64,000 nucleotides of DNA from Verrucomicrobiales bacterium (GTDB lineage Bacteria > Verrucomicrobiota > Verrucomicrobiia > Limisphaerales > UBA11358), in assembly GCA_028712475.1 (NCBI GenBank), contig JAQTQB010000006.1, forward strand, positions 108,830-172,829, written 5' to 3'. This document shows positions 26,798 to 34,333 of this stretch, piece by piece; within the stretch, counting starts at the first letter, position 1, and every line of letters starts with the position of its first letter. The position numbers and the translations under genes were made by a program. Below the pieces are notes generated by a model, which was not told the DNA's origin, ran no database searches, and saw only the letters and a program-made list of their open reading frames with translations.

Positions 26798-26863
26798 GTA
26801 GGAGACGACGTGAGGAGTCTCTAACTCGAAACTTAATTAGAGACTCGTGACCTCGTCTCCTAC
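26798..26863. repeat. palindromic repeat, GTAGGAG family, intergenic copy
   Basis: Arms GTAGGAGACGACGTGAGGAG and CGTGACCTCGTCTCCTAC with AGAG/CTCT extension enclose a short AT-rich loop. Near-identical arms occur inside argJ (28585-28657) and trpC (56168-56229). The right arm contains the GTG start of the next gene. Confidence 0.9.
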
Positions 26864-27656
26864 AAAACAGATTGCTTGGAATGCCGCCGCTTACGCTGCG
26901 AATTCCTTCGTGCAACAAACGTGGGCGCGCGAACTGATCGTCAGGCTCAACTTGCGCGGCGATGAGCACATTCTCGATATCGGCTGCGGCGACGGCAAAG
27001 TGACGGCGGAAATCGCCCGCGCCCTGCCGGGCGGTTCCGTGATGGGCGTGGATGCTTCGGCGGAGATGATTGCGTTCGCGCGCAAGGCTTTTCCGTCATC
27101 GAAAATTCCAAACCTCAAATTTCAATTCGCCGACGCCCGGAAAATCAGCTTCACAAAAAAGTTCGACCTCGTGTTTTCCAACGCCGCCTTGCATTGGGTG
27201 GACGACCATCCGGCGATCCTGCGCGGCGCGGCTTCAGTTTTGAACCCCGGCGGACGGCTCGTGGTCTCATGCGGCGGAAAGGGCAATGCCCACGACGTTT
27301 TTCTAGCGTTGCGGCCGGAGATGCGGCTCAAACGCTGGCGCGAATTTTTCCGCCGGATGCCGATGCCGTATTTCTTTTATACGCCAGGTGATTATGAAAA
27401 GTGGCTGCCAAAATTCGGTTTCAAAACCCAAAGCATCAAGCTCGCGCCGAAGGACGCGGTTTACGACGGGGCGGACGGTTTCGCAACATGGCTGCGCACG
27501 ACTTGGATTCCTTACGTCCAGCGCGTGCCGGAAAATCTGCGCGAGGAATTCATTGTTGCCGTGACCAATCGTTATACCGCCAAACACCCACCGGACAAAT
27601 CCGGCCAGGTTCACGTCCGCATGGTGCGGCTGGAAATTGATGCGGTGAAAACTTAG
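26847..27656 (+). CDS. class I SAM-dependent methyltransferase (trans-aconitate methyltransferase-like)
   Basis: A 269-residue enzyme with SAM-binding motif I HILDIGCGDGKVTAEIARAL, acidic motif II GVDASAEM, and FDLVFSNAALHWVDDHPAIL, as in Tam/UbiE-like methyltransferases. The only in-frame start before the domain is a GTG inside a palindromic repeat; a TAG lies three codons upstream. The first seven residues (MTSSPTK) therefore come from the repeat, and the original N-terminus was probably replaced. The stop TAG also touches the next repeat. The acceptor is unknown. Confidence 0.85.
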   Translation: MTSSPTKQIAWNAAAYAANSFVQQTWARELIVRLNLRGDEHILDIGCGDGKVTAEIARALPGGSVMGVDASAEMIAFARKAFPSSKIPNLKFQFADARKISFTKKFDLVFSNAALHWVDDHPAILRGAASVLNPGGRLVVSCGGKGNAHDVFLALRPEMRLKRWREFFRRMPMPYFFYTPGDYEKWLPKFGFKTQSIKLAPKDAVYDGADGFATWLRTTWIPYVQRVPENLREEFIVAVTNRYTAKHPPDKSGQVHVRMVRLEIDAVKT

Positions 27657-27715
27657 ACACGGATTGCACGGATTAGCACGAATTCATTCCGTGAAAATCC
27701 GTGCAATCCGTGTCT
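27655..27715. repeat. perfect 20-bp inverted repeat (CACGGATT family)
   Basis: AGACACGGATTGCACGGATT (27655-27674) and its exact reverse complement (27696-27715) flank a 21-nt loop between the methyltransferase and argJ. Related sequence (ACACGGATTTCACGGATT) lies at 53089-53160. The methyltransferase TAG stop overlaps the first two bases. Confidence 0.9.
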
Positions 27716-27762
27716 GTTTTTCGTGTCATTTTGTGTGTTTCGTGGTTCAATAAATTTTAAAG

Positions 27763-29157
27763 ATGAAAACGCAGATCAAAGAAATTTCCGGTTCCATCGT
27801 CGCGCCCAAAGGCTTTCTCGCCAGCGGCGTGTTTTGTGACATCAAACGCCTCGGCACCGGCAAAGGCTCGAACAGGGGCCAGAAGCGCGACCTCGCGCTC
27901 ATCGTTTCCGAGATGCCCGCGACGGTGGCGGGAATGTTCACGACCAATCAAGTCTGCGCCGCGCCGGTTAAAGTCTGTGTCGAGCGGGTGAAAACAGGTG
28001 GCCATGTGCAAACACTCGTGGTGAATTCCGGCAACGCCAACGCCTGCACCGGCAAGCAAGGCATGGCCGATGCGCGCGAAATGGTTTCGTTCACCGAACG
28101 CGCGTTGAATTTGCCGAAAGGCTCGGCGCTCGTCGGCTCGACCGGGCGCATCGGCGTGACGATGCCGATGGACAATGTCCGCGCCGGCATCATCGAAGCC
28201 GCGACCCTGCTCGGATCCGCCGTGGGAAATGCCGACCAAGCAGCCGAGGCGATCATGACGAGCGATTCGCGCTCCAAACAGATTGCGATTGAATTCAAGC
28301 TCGGTGGCAAGGCGGTTCGCATCGGCGGCATCTGCAAAGGCGCGGGGATGATTCAGCCGGGAATGTCGCCGACCGGCGAACGTCCGGCGACATTGCCGCA
28401 TGGCGGGCTGCACGCGACCATGCTGTGCTTCATCACCACGGACGCGGCGATTGATGCAAAAGTTTTGCAGGCCGCGTTGAACGAAGCCGTCGCGCACAGC
28501 TTTAATCGCATCACGGTGGACGGTGACATGAGCACGAATGATACGGTGCTCGTGCTGGCCAACGGACTGGCGGGGAATCCGATTGTAGGAGACGAGGTGA
28601 CGAGTCTCATCTCAAAAAAGAAAAGCAAAGTTAGAGCCTCCTCACGTCGGCTCCTACGAGATTTTGAAGTTTTTCAAGCCGCTCTCAATCATGTCTGCCT
28701 GGAGCTGGCGAAAATGATTGTGCGCGATGGCGAGGGTGTTCATCGCGTCGTGACCGTGCGCGTGAACGGCGCGAAGACGATTCAGGATGCCGATGCCGCC
28801 GCCCGCGCAGTGGCGAACAGCGCGCTGGTGAAAACGAGCTGGCACGGTGGTGACCCGAACTGGGGCCGGATCATTGATGCGATCGGCTATTCGCCTGCGA
28901 CGGTGGTGGAAGGGAAAATTGACATCGGCTATTCCGCAGTTGGTGGGAAGAATATTCTTTGGAGCCTCAAGCGCGGGCAGCCGACGAAGGCGACGTTCAA
29001 GGAATTGTGCGCCGCCGTCGCGCCGAAGGAATTTGAACTGCACATCAACCTGAATCTCGGCAAGGCGAACGCGGTGATGTATGCCGCTGATTTGACCGAA
29101 GCCTACGTTGACTATAACAAGGGCGACGTGACCGACCCGACCACGCTCGGCGGTTAA
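27763..29157 (+). CDS. argJ: bifunctional ornithine acetyltransferase/N-acetylglutamate synthase with inserts
   Basis: A 464-residue ArgJ, about 50 longer than usual. It transfers acetyl from N-acetylornithine to glutamate. LVVNSGNANACTG, VGSTGRIG (oxyanion region) and GDPNWGRII are clear. The autocleavage Thr is in ATMLCFITTDA, but an extra segment of about 16 residues (starting SPTGERPATL) lies between the usual MIQPGM and ATML. A second insert of about 25 residues (VGDEVTSLISKKKSKVRASS and RRLLR) comes from a palindromic repeat at 28585-28657 that stays in frame. Whether the enzyme still autocleaves is not visible. Confidence 0.95.
   Translation: MKTQIKEISGSIVAPKGFLASGVFCDIKRLGTGKGSNRGQKRDLALIVSEMPATVAGMFTTNQVCAAPVKVCVERVKTGGHVQTLVVNSGNANACTGKQGMADAREMVSFTERALNLPKGSALVGSTGRIGVTMPMDNVRAGIIEAATLLGSAVGNADQAAEAIMTSDSRSKQIAIEFKLGGKAVRIGGICKGAGMIQPGMSPTGERPATLPHGGLHATMLCFITTDAAIDAKVLQAALNEAVAHSFNRITVDGDMSTNDTVLVLANGLAGNPIVGDEVTSLISKKKSKVRASSRRLLRDFEVFQAALNHVCLELAKMIVRDGEGVHRVVTVRVNGAKTIQDADAAARAVANSALVKTSWHGGDPNWGRIIDAIGYSPATVVEGKIDIGYSAVGGKNILWSLKRGQPTKATFKELCAAVAPKEFELHINLNLGKANAVMYAADLTEAYVDYNKGDVTDPTTLGG
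28585..28657. repeat. palindromic repeat, GTAGGAG family, in frame inside argJ
   Basis: Left arm GTAGGAGACGAGGTGACGAG and right arm CCTCACGTCGGCTCCTAC, 73 bp in all. It starts exactly at argJ codon 275, adds about 25 residues with no stop codon, and is flanked by normal ArgJ sequence on both sides (ending GNPI, resuming DFEVFQAALNHV). Confidence 0.92.
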
Positions 29158-29186
29158 TTCCCGTGCTTGACACCTATTGGGGATAG

Positions 29187-29471
29187 ATGGAAATTCGTCT
29201 CGTTATGAGTCATGCGCTGACACCTTACTACAAGCGGATCATCCGGCGGCAACTGGCCACCGGGCGCTTCAACAACGAGAGCGAAGTCATCCGGCATTCG
29301 CTGCGGCTGACCGATTCGCTCGAACGCGCCGCCGGGCCGCTGGGCCGTTCCTTTTGCGGACGTGAGGATCTGGAGGAATTGCTGTTGGAAGGTCTGGCCA
29401 GCGGCGCAAGCGCGCCCATGACGGCGGCGCGCAGGAAACGGATTTACAAGGAAGCGCTGGAGGAGCCGTGA
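29187..29471 (+). CDS. ribbon-helix-helix antitoxin (ParD-like)
   Basis: A 94-residue protein with the RHH segment YYKRIIRRQLATGRFNNESE and VIRHSLRL near the N-terminus, then an acidic, disordered toxin-binding tail. GGGGA precedes the ATG at 29187; an alternative ATG at 29205 gives MSHALTPYYK. The stop overlaps the downstream ParE-type toxin as GTGA. The pair sits between argJ and a duplicated argJ tail. Confidence 0.83.
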   Translation: MEIRLVMSHALTPYYKRIIRRQLATGRFNNESEVIRHSLRLTDSLERAAGPLGRSFCGREDLEELLLEGLASGASAPMTAARRKRIYKEALEEP

Positions 29472-29791
29472 GCGGCTATCACACCCGGCCCAAGGCCGAC
29501 GAAGATTTGGTCGAGGGAGCACGCTGGATTCGTGCGGACAACCCGCCCGCCGCCCGCCGATTTCTGGATGCGGCGTTTGACGCGTTTGACCGGCTGGCGG
29601 AATTCCCGGAATCCGGCCCATTGGCGCGGTTCAAAAATCGCAAGCTTGCTGCCGTCAGATTTTCCGTGCTGCCGCCGCCATTCAATCGCTGGTTGATATT
29701 TTATCGAATCACCGGCAAACAAGTGGAAATCATTCGCGTGATTTACGGGACGCAAAACTGGCGCGGAAAGCCTGACTCGTTTTTTATTTGA
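29468..29791 (+). CDS. RelE/ParE-family toxin
   Basis: A 107-residue toxin starting at GTG. The pattern RPKADEDLVEGARWIRADNP, FDRLAEFPESGPLARF, VLPPPFNRWLIFYRITGKQV and IIRVIYGTQNW is that of ParE-like toxins, which poison DNA gyrase or cleave mRNA. The final VIYGTQNWR is typical for the family. It is co-translated with the upstream RHH antitoxin. Confidence 0.85.
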   Translation: MSGYHTRPKADEDLVEGARWIRADNPPAARRFLDAAFDAFDRLAEFPESGPLARFKNRKLAAVRFSVLPPPFNRWLIFYRITGKQVEIIRVIYGTQNWRGKPDSFFI

Positions 29792-29808
29792 AAACCCCAG
29801 CGATGAAT

Positions 29809-29940
29809 GCGCCGAAGGAATTTGAACTGCACATCAATCTGAATCTCGGCAAGGCGAGCGCGGTGATGTTTGCCGCCGATTTGACTGAAGAATATGTGAA
29901 CTTTAACAAAGGCGATGGGTGATCCAGCGACGTTGGGAGG
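29809..29940 (+). pseudogene. duplicated 3' end of argJ (decayed)
   Basis: These 132 bases match argJ 29020-29153 with about 10% differences over the first 105 bases. The translation APKEFELHINLNLGKASAVM continues to EEYVNFNKGDG and then stops, because a net 2-base deletion breaks the frame where argJ has DVTDPTTLGG. It has no start of its own. The toxin-antitoxin pair lies between it and the intact argJ end. Confidence 0.88.
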
Positions 29941-29947
29941 ATAAAAT

Positions 29948-30862
29948 ATGCCTGAAAAACTAATATTTATTGATACAAACATCTTTCTCGATTTTTACCG
30001 GTCGCAAACCGATGCCGGTTTATCACTTTTAAGGCGAGCCGAAGGAATCCCGGACAAATTGATTACGACCTTCCAAGTGGAGATGGAATTTAAGAAGAAC
30101 AGACAGGAAGTAATCGTTGAATCTATCAACGCTCTTAAACCTCCGACAGATATTGCAAGGCCTGCGATTTTTTCTGACGCCAAAACATTCCAGCTCTTAC
30201 AACGCGACATTTCCAACGCAAAGAAAAGGGTTGCTAGGCTTAAACATTCCTTGAAACAAGCGCTTGCGAAGCCAACCACGCATGATCAAGTTTATCGTAT
30301 AGTTCAGCGCCTTTTGACCAACGAAACCAATTTCAACTTGGCTCAAAATAATAAAGAACGCTTTCGCATTCGCAGAAAGGCCTTAAGGCGCTTTCTGCTT
30401 GGCCACCCGCCGCGAAAGAAAAACGACACATCAATTGGCGACGCGATAAATTGGGAATGGATCGTTCATTGTGCCCAAAACTCCAACGCCGAAATTATAA
30501 TTGTTTCAAGAGATTCGGATTACGGTGTAACCCTTGAAAAAGAGTCGTTCTTGAACGACTCGCTTGCTCAAGAATTTAGATCCCGAGTAAGCCGAAAGCG
30601 CAAAATTCGTCTCTGCACGCGGCTGTCGGAAGCGCTTAAACTTTTTGCGGTAAAGGTTACTGAAGCCGAAGCTAAGGAGGAAGAATCCATCGCGAAACCA
30701 ACCGCGAGCACTTTGAGCCCGGAGCAAATAAATGAGTTCATGAATTACTACCGCGATAACCCGGACAATTACATCATTCCCCCAATGCGGCCACATATGG
30801 CTGGCCTTGGGATTTCCGGCTTGTTCACAGCGACCAGTGAAGACAACCAGGGGAACCAATGA
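29948..30862 (+). CDS. PIN-domain protein, DUF4935-like
   Basis: A 304-residue protein beginning KLIFIDTNIFLDFYRSQ, the first acidic PIN motif, with later acidic sites in TTFQVEMEFKKNRQE, SIGDAINWEWIVHCA and IIVSRDSDYGV. This long helical version resembles DUF4935 PIN-like nucleases. The C-terminal 60 residues (after FAVKVTEAEAKEEE) are a separate tail. Its AT content is higher than that of the neighbouring arg and ilv genes, which suggests transfer. It overlaps the next gene by ATGA, so the two act together; RNA cleavage in defence or toxicity is inference. Confidence 0.78.
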   Translation: MPEKLIFIDTNIFLDFYRSQTDAGLSLLRRAEGIPDKLITTFQVEMEFKKNRQEVIVESINALKPPTDIARPAIFSDAKTFQLLQRDISNAKKRVARLKHSLKQALAKPTTHDQVYRIVQRLLTNETNFNLAQNNKERFRIRRKALRRFLLGHPPRKKNDTSIGDAINWEWIVHCAQNSNAEIIIVSRDSDYGVTLEKESFLNDSLAQEFRSRVSRKRKIRLCTRLSEALKLFAVKVTEAEAKEEESIAKPTASTLSPEQINEFMNYYRDNPDNYIIPPMRPHMAGLGISGLFTATSEDNQGNQ

Positions 30863-31266
30863 AGGAGATTCTATATTTGCTTCTACTTGCTCCGCTTTGG
30901 GCTGTAACAACCACTTGGTTTGCACTCCATGTCTTCAACTCAAGCGTTGCAGCGATAATTTATCTCATCGGTTTACTGCGAGGTATCGTGAGTCGAAAGA
31001 TTCTAATGACTGGATTGCTAATGATGCTAATTCAAATAATCATTTTCGCCAGCTTGGTTTGGCTTTCAATGTGGATATTTCAGTCTCTACTATCAGTTGG
31101 GCATTCTAAAGGCCAAAAGGTCATGTTTTGGACAGTAACAATTATTTTTGGAATTAGTTACATGCTGGAACTATTGGTGAAGCTTCGTCGCACTTGGGAA
31201 TTTGCTCATGTTCCTGGCGCATTTGAAGAGTATGCTTTGAAACGGAGATTGGGATTGATCCGATAA
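30859..31266 (+). CDS. small multi-pass membrane protein paired with PIN gene
   Basis: A 135-residue protein with about four hydrophobic segments (LYLLLLAPLWAVTTTWFALH; AAIIYLIGLL; LLMMLIQIIIFASLVWLSMW; MFWTVTIIFGISYMLELLV) and a basic C-terminal tail ending KRRLGLIR. No family recognised. It overlaps the DUF4935 gene and shares its AT-rich composition. It could be a membrane effector, sensor or immunity partner of the nuclease. Confidence 0.7.
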   Translation: MKEILYLLLLAPLWAVTTTWFALHVFNSSVAAIIYLIGLLRGIVSRKILMTGLLMMLIQIIIFASLVWLSMWIFQSLLSVGHSKGQKVMFWTVTIIFGISYMLELLVKLRRTWEFAHVPGAFEEYALKRRLGLIR

Positions 31267-31278
31267 ACTGGAGAAAAT

Positions 31279-31306
31279 AAAGCCGCTGGATTTCTCCAGC
31301 GGCTTT
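31279..31306. terminator. bidirectional hairpin terminator
   Basis: AAAGCCGCTGGA-TTTC-TCCAGCGGCTTT is a perfect 12-bp stem with a 4-nt loop and A/T runs on both sides. It separates the plus-strand PIN/membrane pair from convergent ilvC. Confidence 0.88.
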
Positions 31307-31344
31307 GGTGTTTCAATCGGAAATCGTAATTCCGAAATCGTCAA

Positions 31345-32367
31345 TCAATACGCGGCTTGCGCGCCTTTGATGGAACGCTTTTTCATCCACGGCATCATCG
31401 CGCGGAGTTTGGCACCGGTCTTTTCAATCGGGTGCTTCTCGCCCTTCTTGAGCAGCGCGTTGTAGCGTCTGTAGCCGCCTTCGTATTCTTTGACCCAATC
31501 CTTGGCGAACTTGCCGGACTGAATGTCCTTGAGCGCGGCTTTCATGCGTTTCTTCACGCTGCCATCAATGATCTTCGGGCCGACGCTCACGTCGCCCCAC
31601 TTGGCGGTTTCGGAGATCGAGAAGCGCATGCCGCTGATGCCGGCTTCGTTCATCAGGTCGGCGATGAGTTTCAATTCATGCAGACATTCGAAGTAGGCCA
31701 TCTCCGGCGAGTAACCGGCTTCGACGAGCACTTCAAATCCGGCCTGCACGAGCGCGCTCGCGCCGCCGCAGAGAACGGTCTGTTCGCCGAACAAATCGGT
31801 TTCGGTCTCTTCCTTGAAATTGGTCTCAAGGACGCCGGCGCGCGTGCCGCCGATGCCTTTGGCCCAGGCGAGCGCAATCTTCTTCGCGTCCTTGCCGGGG
31901 TTCTGATAGACGGCGATGAGCGAGGGGACGCCCTTGCCTTCGGTGTATTGACGGCGGACGGTGTGGCCGGGACCTTTCGGCGCGACCATGATGATGTTCA
32001 CGTTCTTCGGCGGGACGATGGTCTTGAAATGAATTGAGAAGCCGTGCGAGAACACGAGCGTCTTGCCCTTGGTCAGATTCGGCTCGATGTCTTTCTTGTA
32101 GCACCTGGCCTGCTTGGTGTCGGGCAAGGCGACCATGATGACGTCGGCCTGCTTCACGGCTTCGGCGGTGGTGACGACCTTGAAACCTTTTTCCTTCGCG
32201 ACGGGAATGGATTTGCTGCCTTCGTAAAGGCCGATGATGACCTTGAGGCCGCTGTCTTTGAGGTTCAGCGCGTGGGCGTGGCCCTGCGAGCCGAAGCCGA
32301 GGATCGCCAGCGTTTTGTTTTTCAACACGCCGAGATCGGCGTCTTTGTCAGTGTATACTTTGGACAT
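31345..32367 (-). CDS. ilvC: ketol-acid reductoisomerase
   Basis: A 340-residue class I enzyme of branched-chain amino-acid synthesis that converts acetolactate to dihydroxyisovalerate with NADPH and Mg. The start [20 protein letters not shown] is followed by the Rossmann motif [20 protein letters not shown], the PKGPGHTVR segment, the acidic metal site [15 protein letters not shown] and [13 protein letters not shown], and a C-terminal Lys/Arg-rich tail. ATG 32367 is chosen over upstream starts. ilvH lies upstream on the same strand, separated by a repeat. Confidence 0.96.
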   Translation of the reverse strand: MSKVYTDKDADLGVLKNKTLAILGFGSQGHAHALNLKDSGLKVIIGLYEGSKSIPVAKEKGFKVVTTAEAVKQADVIMVALPDTKQARCYKKDIEPNLTKGKTLVFSHGFSIHFKTIVPPKNVNIIMVAPKGPGHTVRRQYTEGKGVPSLIAVYQNPGKDAKKIALAWAKGIGGTRAGVLETNFKEETETDLFGEQTVLCGGASALVQAGFEVLVEAGYSPEMAYFECLHELKLIADLMNEAGISGMRFSISETAKWGDVSVGPKIIDGSVKKRMKAALKDIQSGKFAKDWVKEYEGGYRRYNALLKKGEKHPIEKTGAKLRAMMPWMKKRSIKGAQAAY

Positions 32368-32398
32368 AAAATTGGTTGATGATTGTTGATAAAAATTT

Positions 32399-32540
32399 AA
32401 CCACGCATGAACACTAATAAACACGAATCTAAAACGGCTTTGACACGAATTTCACGAATTGTCGCTAATTCAGAAAATTCGCGGGAATTGGCGTAATTCG
32501 CGTCTAAATTCTTTGTGCCCATTTGTGTCTATTCGTGGTT
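32399..32540. repeat. nested palindromic repeat (ACGAATTTCACGAATT family)
   Basis: Outer arms AACCACGCATGAACACTAAT and ATTTGTGTCTATTCGTGGTT and inner arms TTTGACACGAATTTCACGAA and AATTCGCGTCTAAA form an imperfect nested palindrome in the ilvH-ilvC spacer. The same TTGACRCGAATTTCACGAAT string recurs at 63628. Confidence 0.85.
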
Positions 32541-32546
32541 GCGAAA

Positions 32547-33020
32547 TTATTTTCTGGGCATCGCCACCTGGCCGGTGCGGGTCAATTCCAGCACGCCGAA
32601 CGTTTTCATCAGGTCGAGAAATTTTTCCACCTTGCTGCCGTTGCCGGTGATCTCGATGGTCAGCGTCTTGGGCTGCACATCCACAATTTTCGCGCGGAAA
32701 ATGTCCGTGATCTGCATGACTTCGGCGCGCGACTTGGAATCCACGTTGACCTTGACCAGCACGAGTTCGCGATCCACATATTCGTCGTCGCGGAAATTCT
32801 GCACTTTGATGACGTTCGGCAGTTTGTTCAACTGCTTGACTATCTGTTCCAGCGTGGAGTCGTCGCCGTGGGTGACGATGGTCATGCGGGAAAATTCCGG
32901 GGTTTGTGTGGGGCCGACGTTGAGCGTGTCAATGTTGTAGCCACGGCCGCTGAACAGTCCGGCCACGCGCGTGAGCACGCCGAACTTGTTTTCCACGAGA
33001 ATCGAGATGGTGTGTTGCAT
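32547..33020 (-). CDS. ilvH: acetolactate synthase small (regulatory) subunit
   Basis: A 157-residue protein starting MQHTISILVENKFGVLTRVA, an ACT domain that binds valine for feedback control, and GLFSGRGYNIDTLNVGPTQT. The C-terminal half (AEVMQITDIFRAKIVDVQPK) matches the ALS_ss_C region. The large subunit ilvB is not in this window. Start 33020 fits the family; the open frame extends to 33062. Confidence 0.95.
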   Translation of the reverse strand: MQHTISILVENKFGVLTRVAGLFSGRGYNIDTLNVGPTQTPEFSRMTIVTHGDDSTLEQIVKQLNKLPNVIKVQNFRDDEYVDRELVLVKVNVDSKSRAEVMQITDIFRAKIVDVQPKTLTIEITGNGSKVEKFLDLMKTFGVLELTRTGQVAMPRK

Positions 33021-33256
33021 AAAACCGTTTGGAACGGACGGAAAGCCTAGCAATGCAAACAAACACGGTCAATTTACAATTTTAGGATTTGCGTTGATGA
33101 TGCTTGACCCTCGTTTTTCAACGGTCACGGCGGCAAATCTGTTTCAGCACCCGGCGAAAAAGCTTTTACCATTCCGACCTCACTTTTGATTTAAGACTTT
33201 TACAAAAGTCAGCGGCCAATAAAATTACCTGATAGCGAATAGCTTCAGGCGCGCAG

Positions 33257-33451
33257 TCACTTCTTCTTTTTCCCCAATCCCCAGATCAGCCACACGGCCA
33301 GCGCCAGCAGCAAAACCAGCCACCAGAGATACCGCAGTTCCCGCGCGGCCAGTTCCACGAACTTCATCGCTTGGGGGAAAAGCAAAACCAATCCGACTAT
33401 CACCGCGAGCAGAACAAACAGCTTCAGAAATGCAATCAAGCGCGGATTCAT
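33257..33451 (-). CDS. small two-helix membrane protein
   Basis: A 64-residue protein with two hydrophobic helices (LFVLLAVIVGLVLLF and LRYLWWLVLLLALAVWLIWG) ending in GKKKK. It is 15 bp downstream of the SPFH-protein gene and likely in the same transcript, so it could be a membrane partner. No family recognised. Confidence 0.6.
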   Translation of the reverse strand: MNPRLIAFLKLFVLLAVIVGLVLLFPQAMKFVELAARELRYLWWLVLLLALAVWLIWGLGKKKK

Positions 33452-33466
33452 GGATTTATGGCTGCG

Positions 33467-34273
33467 CTATTTTTTCACATCAACGGCCGGCAAAAGCATG
33501 TTCACGCCGCCACCGCCGGCACCACCGACATACAGCGGCGCTTTGCCGTCCCATTTTTCCACGATCTGCAAGTCAATGAACGCCGGCGTCTGCTTGAGCG
33601 CTTCACCGCGGATCTTGATGGATTCGGCGTCACCCTTGGCCTTGATGACCACGGTGTCGGCTTCGATCTGCGCCTTCACCTGCGTGAACTTTGCCTTAGC
33701 TGCTTCCTGTTCCTGGACCATCTTGGCTTCGATGGCGGTTTCGAGTTCGTGGGAGAGATCAATGTTTTGGATGACCACGTCTTCGACGATCAAGAGCGTT
33801 CCGATTTTTTGCCGCACGCCGGCGAGCGCCTTGGTCTTGATGTCCTCGCGGTTTTTGACGATCTGCTCGGCGCTCTGCATGGCGGTGACTTCTTTCAAGG
33901 CTTCCTGCACGCGCGGCGCGATCAAACTGTCGAACGGGTCGCCCGCATAACCCTGGTAAATCTGCACGATGGACGCTTCCGGCACGCGAAACAGCACGCG
34001 CAATTCCGTCTTCACCTGCTGCAAATCGGAGGAGTAGCAGTCTGCCGTCAAGTCGCGCGTCTGCTGGCGGATGGTCACGGGGATGATGCGCGTGATGAAA
34101 GGCGTTTTCCAGCCGAAGCCTTCGCCCTTGAAAACCGGCGACACTTTGCCGAGCGTCACCTCCACGCCACGAAAACCCGGATCCACGACATAGCTGCTGT
34201 TGGCGGCGGCAATGACGATGATGAAGATGACGATGGCGACACCGATGAGTTTAGAGACAGTTTGAGGTTGCAT
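33467..34273 (-). CDS. SPFH/band-7 (prohibitin-like) membrane protein
   Basis: A 268-residue protein with one N-terminal transmembrane helix (GVAIVIFIIVIAAANSSYVV) followed by an SPFH domain (VDPGFRGVEVTLGKVSPVFK, ELRVLFRVPEASIVQIYQGY) and a charged coiled coil (EAKMVQEQEAAKAKFTQVKA, then DTVVIKAKGDAESIKIRGEA). Prohibitin-like proteins form membrane rings that organise proteases or microdomains. It ends in a Gly-rich loop and LLPAVDVKK. Confidence 0.9.
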   Translation of the reverse strand: MQPQTVSKLIGVAIVIFIIVIAAANSSYVVDPGFRGVEVTLGKVSPVFKGEGFGWKTPFITRIIPVTIRQQTRDLTADCYSSDLQQVKTELRVLFRVPEASIVQIYQGYAGDPFDSLIAPRVQEALKEVTAMQSAEQIVKNREDIKTKALAGVRQKIGTLLIVEDVVIQNIDLSHELETAIEAKMVQEQEAAKAKFTQVKAQIEADTVVIKAKGDAESIKIRGEALKQTPAFIDLQIVEKWDGKAPLYVGGAGGGGVNMLLPAVDVKK

Positions 34274-34333
34274 AATGTTGCCCGCAGTCTGGCGGGTTCA
34301 GCCGGATTCTCCAATTATAATTTCCGGGTTAAT

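Noticed and set aside
29803..29922. A separate small gene starting MNAPKEFELHINL
   Set aside because: It is a partial copy of the argJ 3' end with a frame break, better explained as a duplication remnant.
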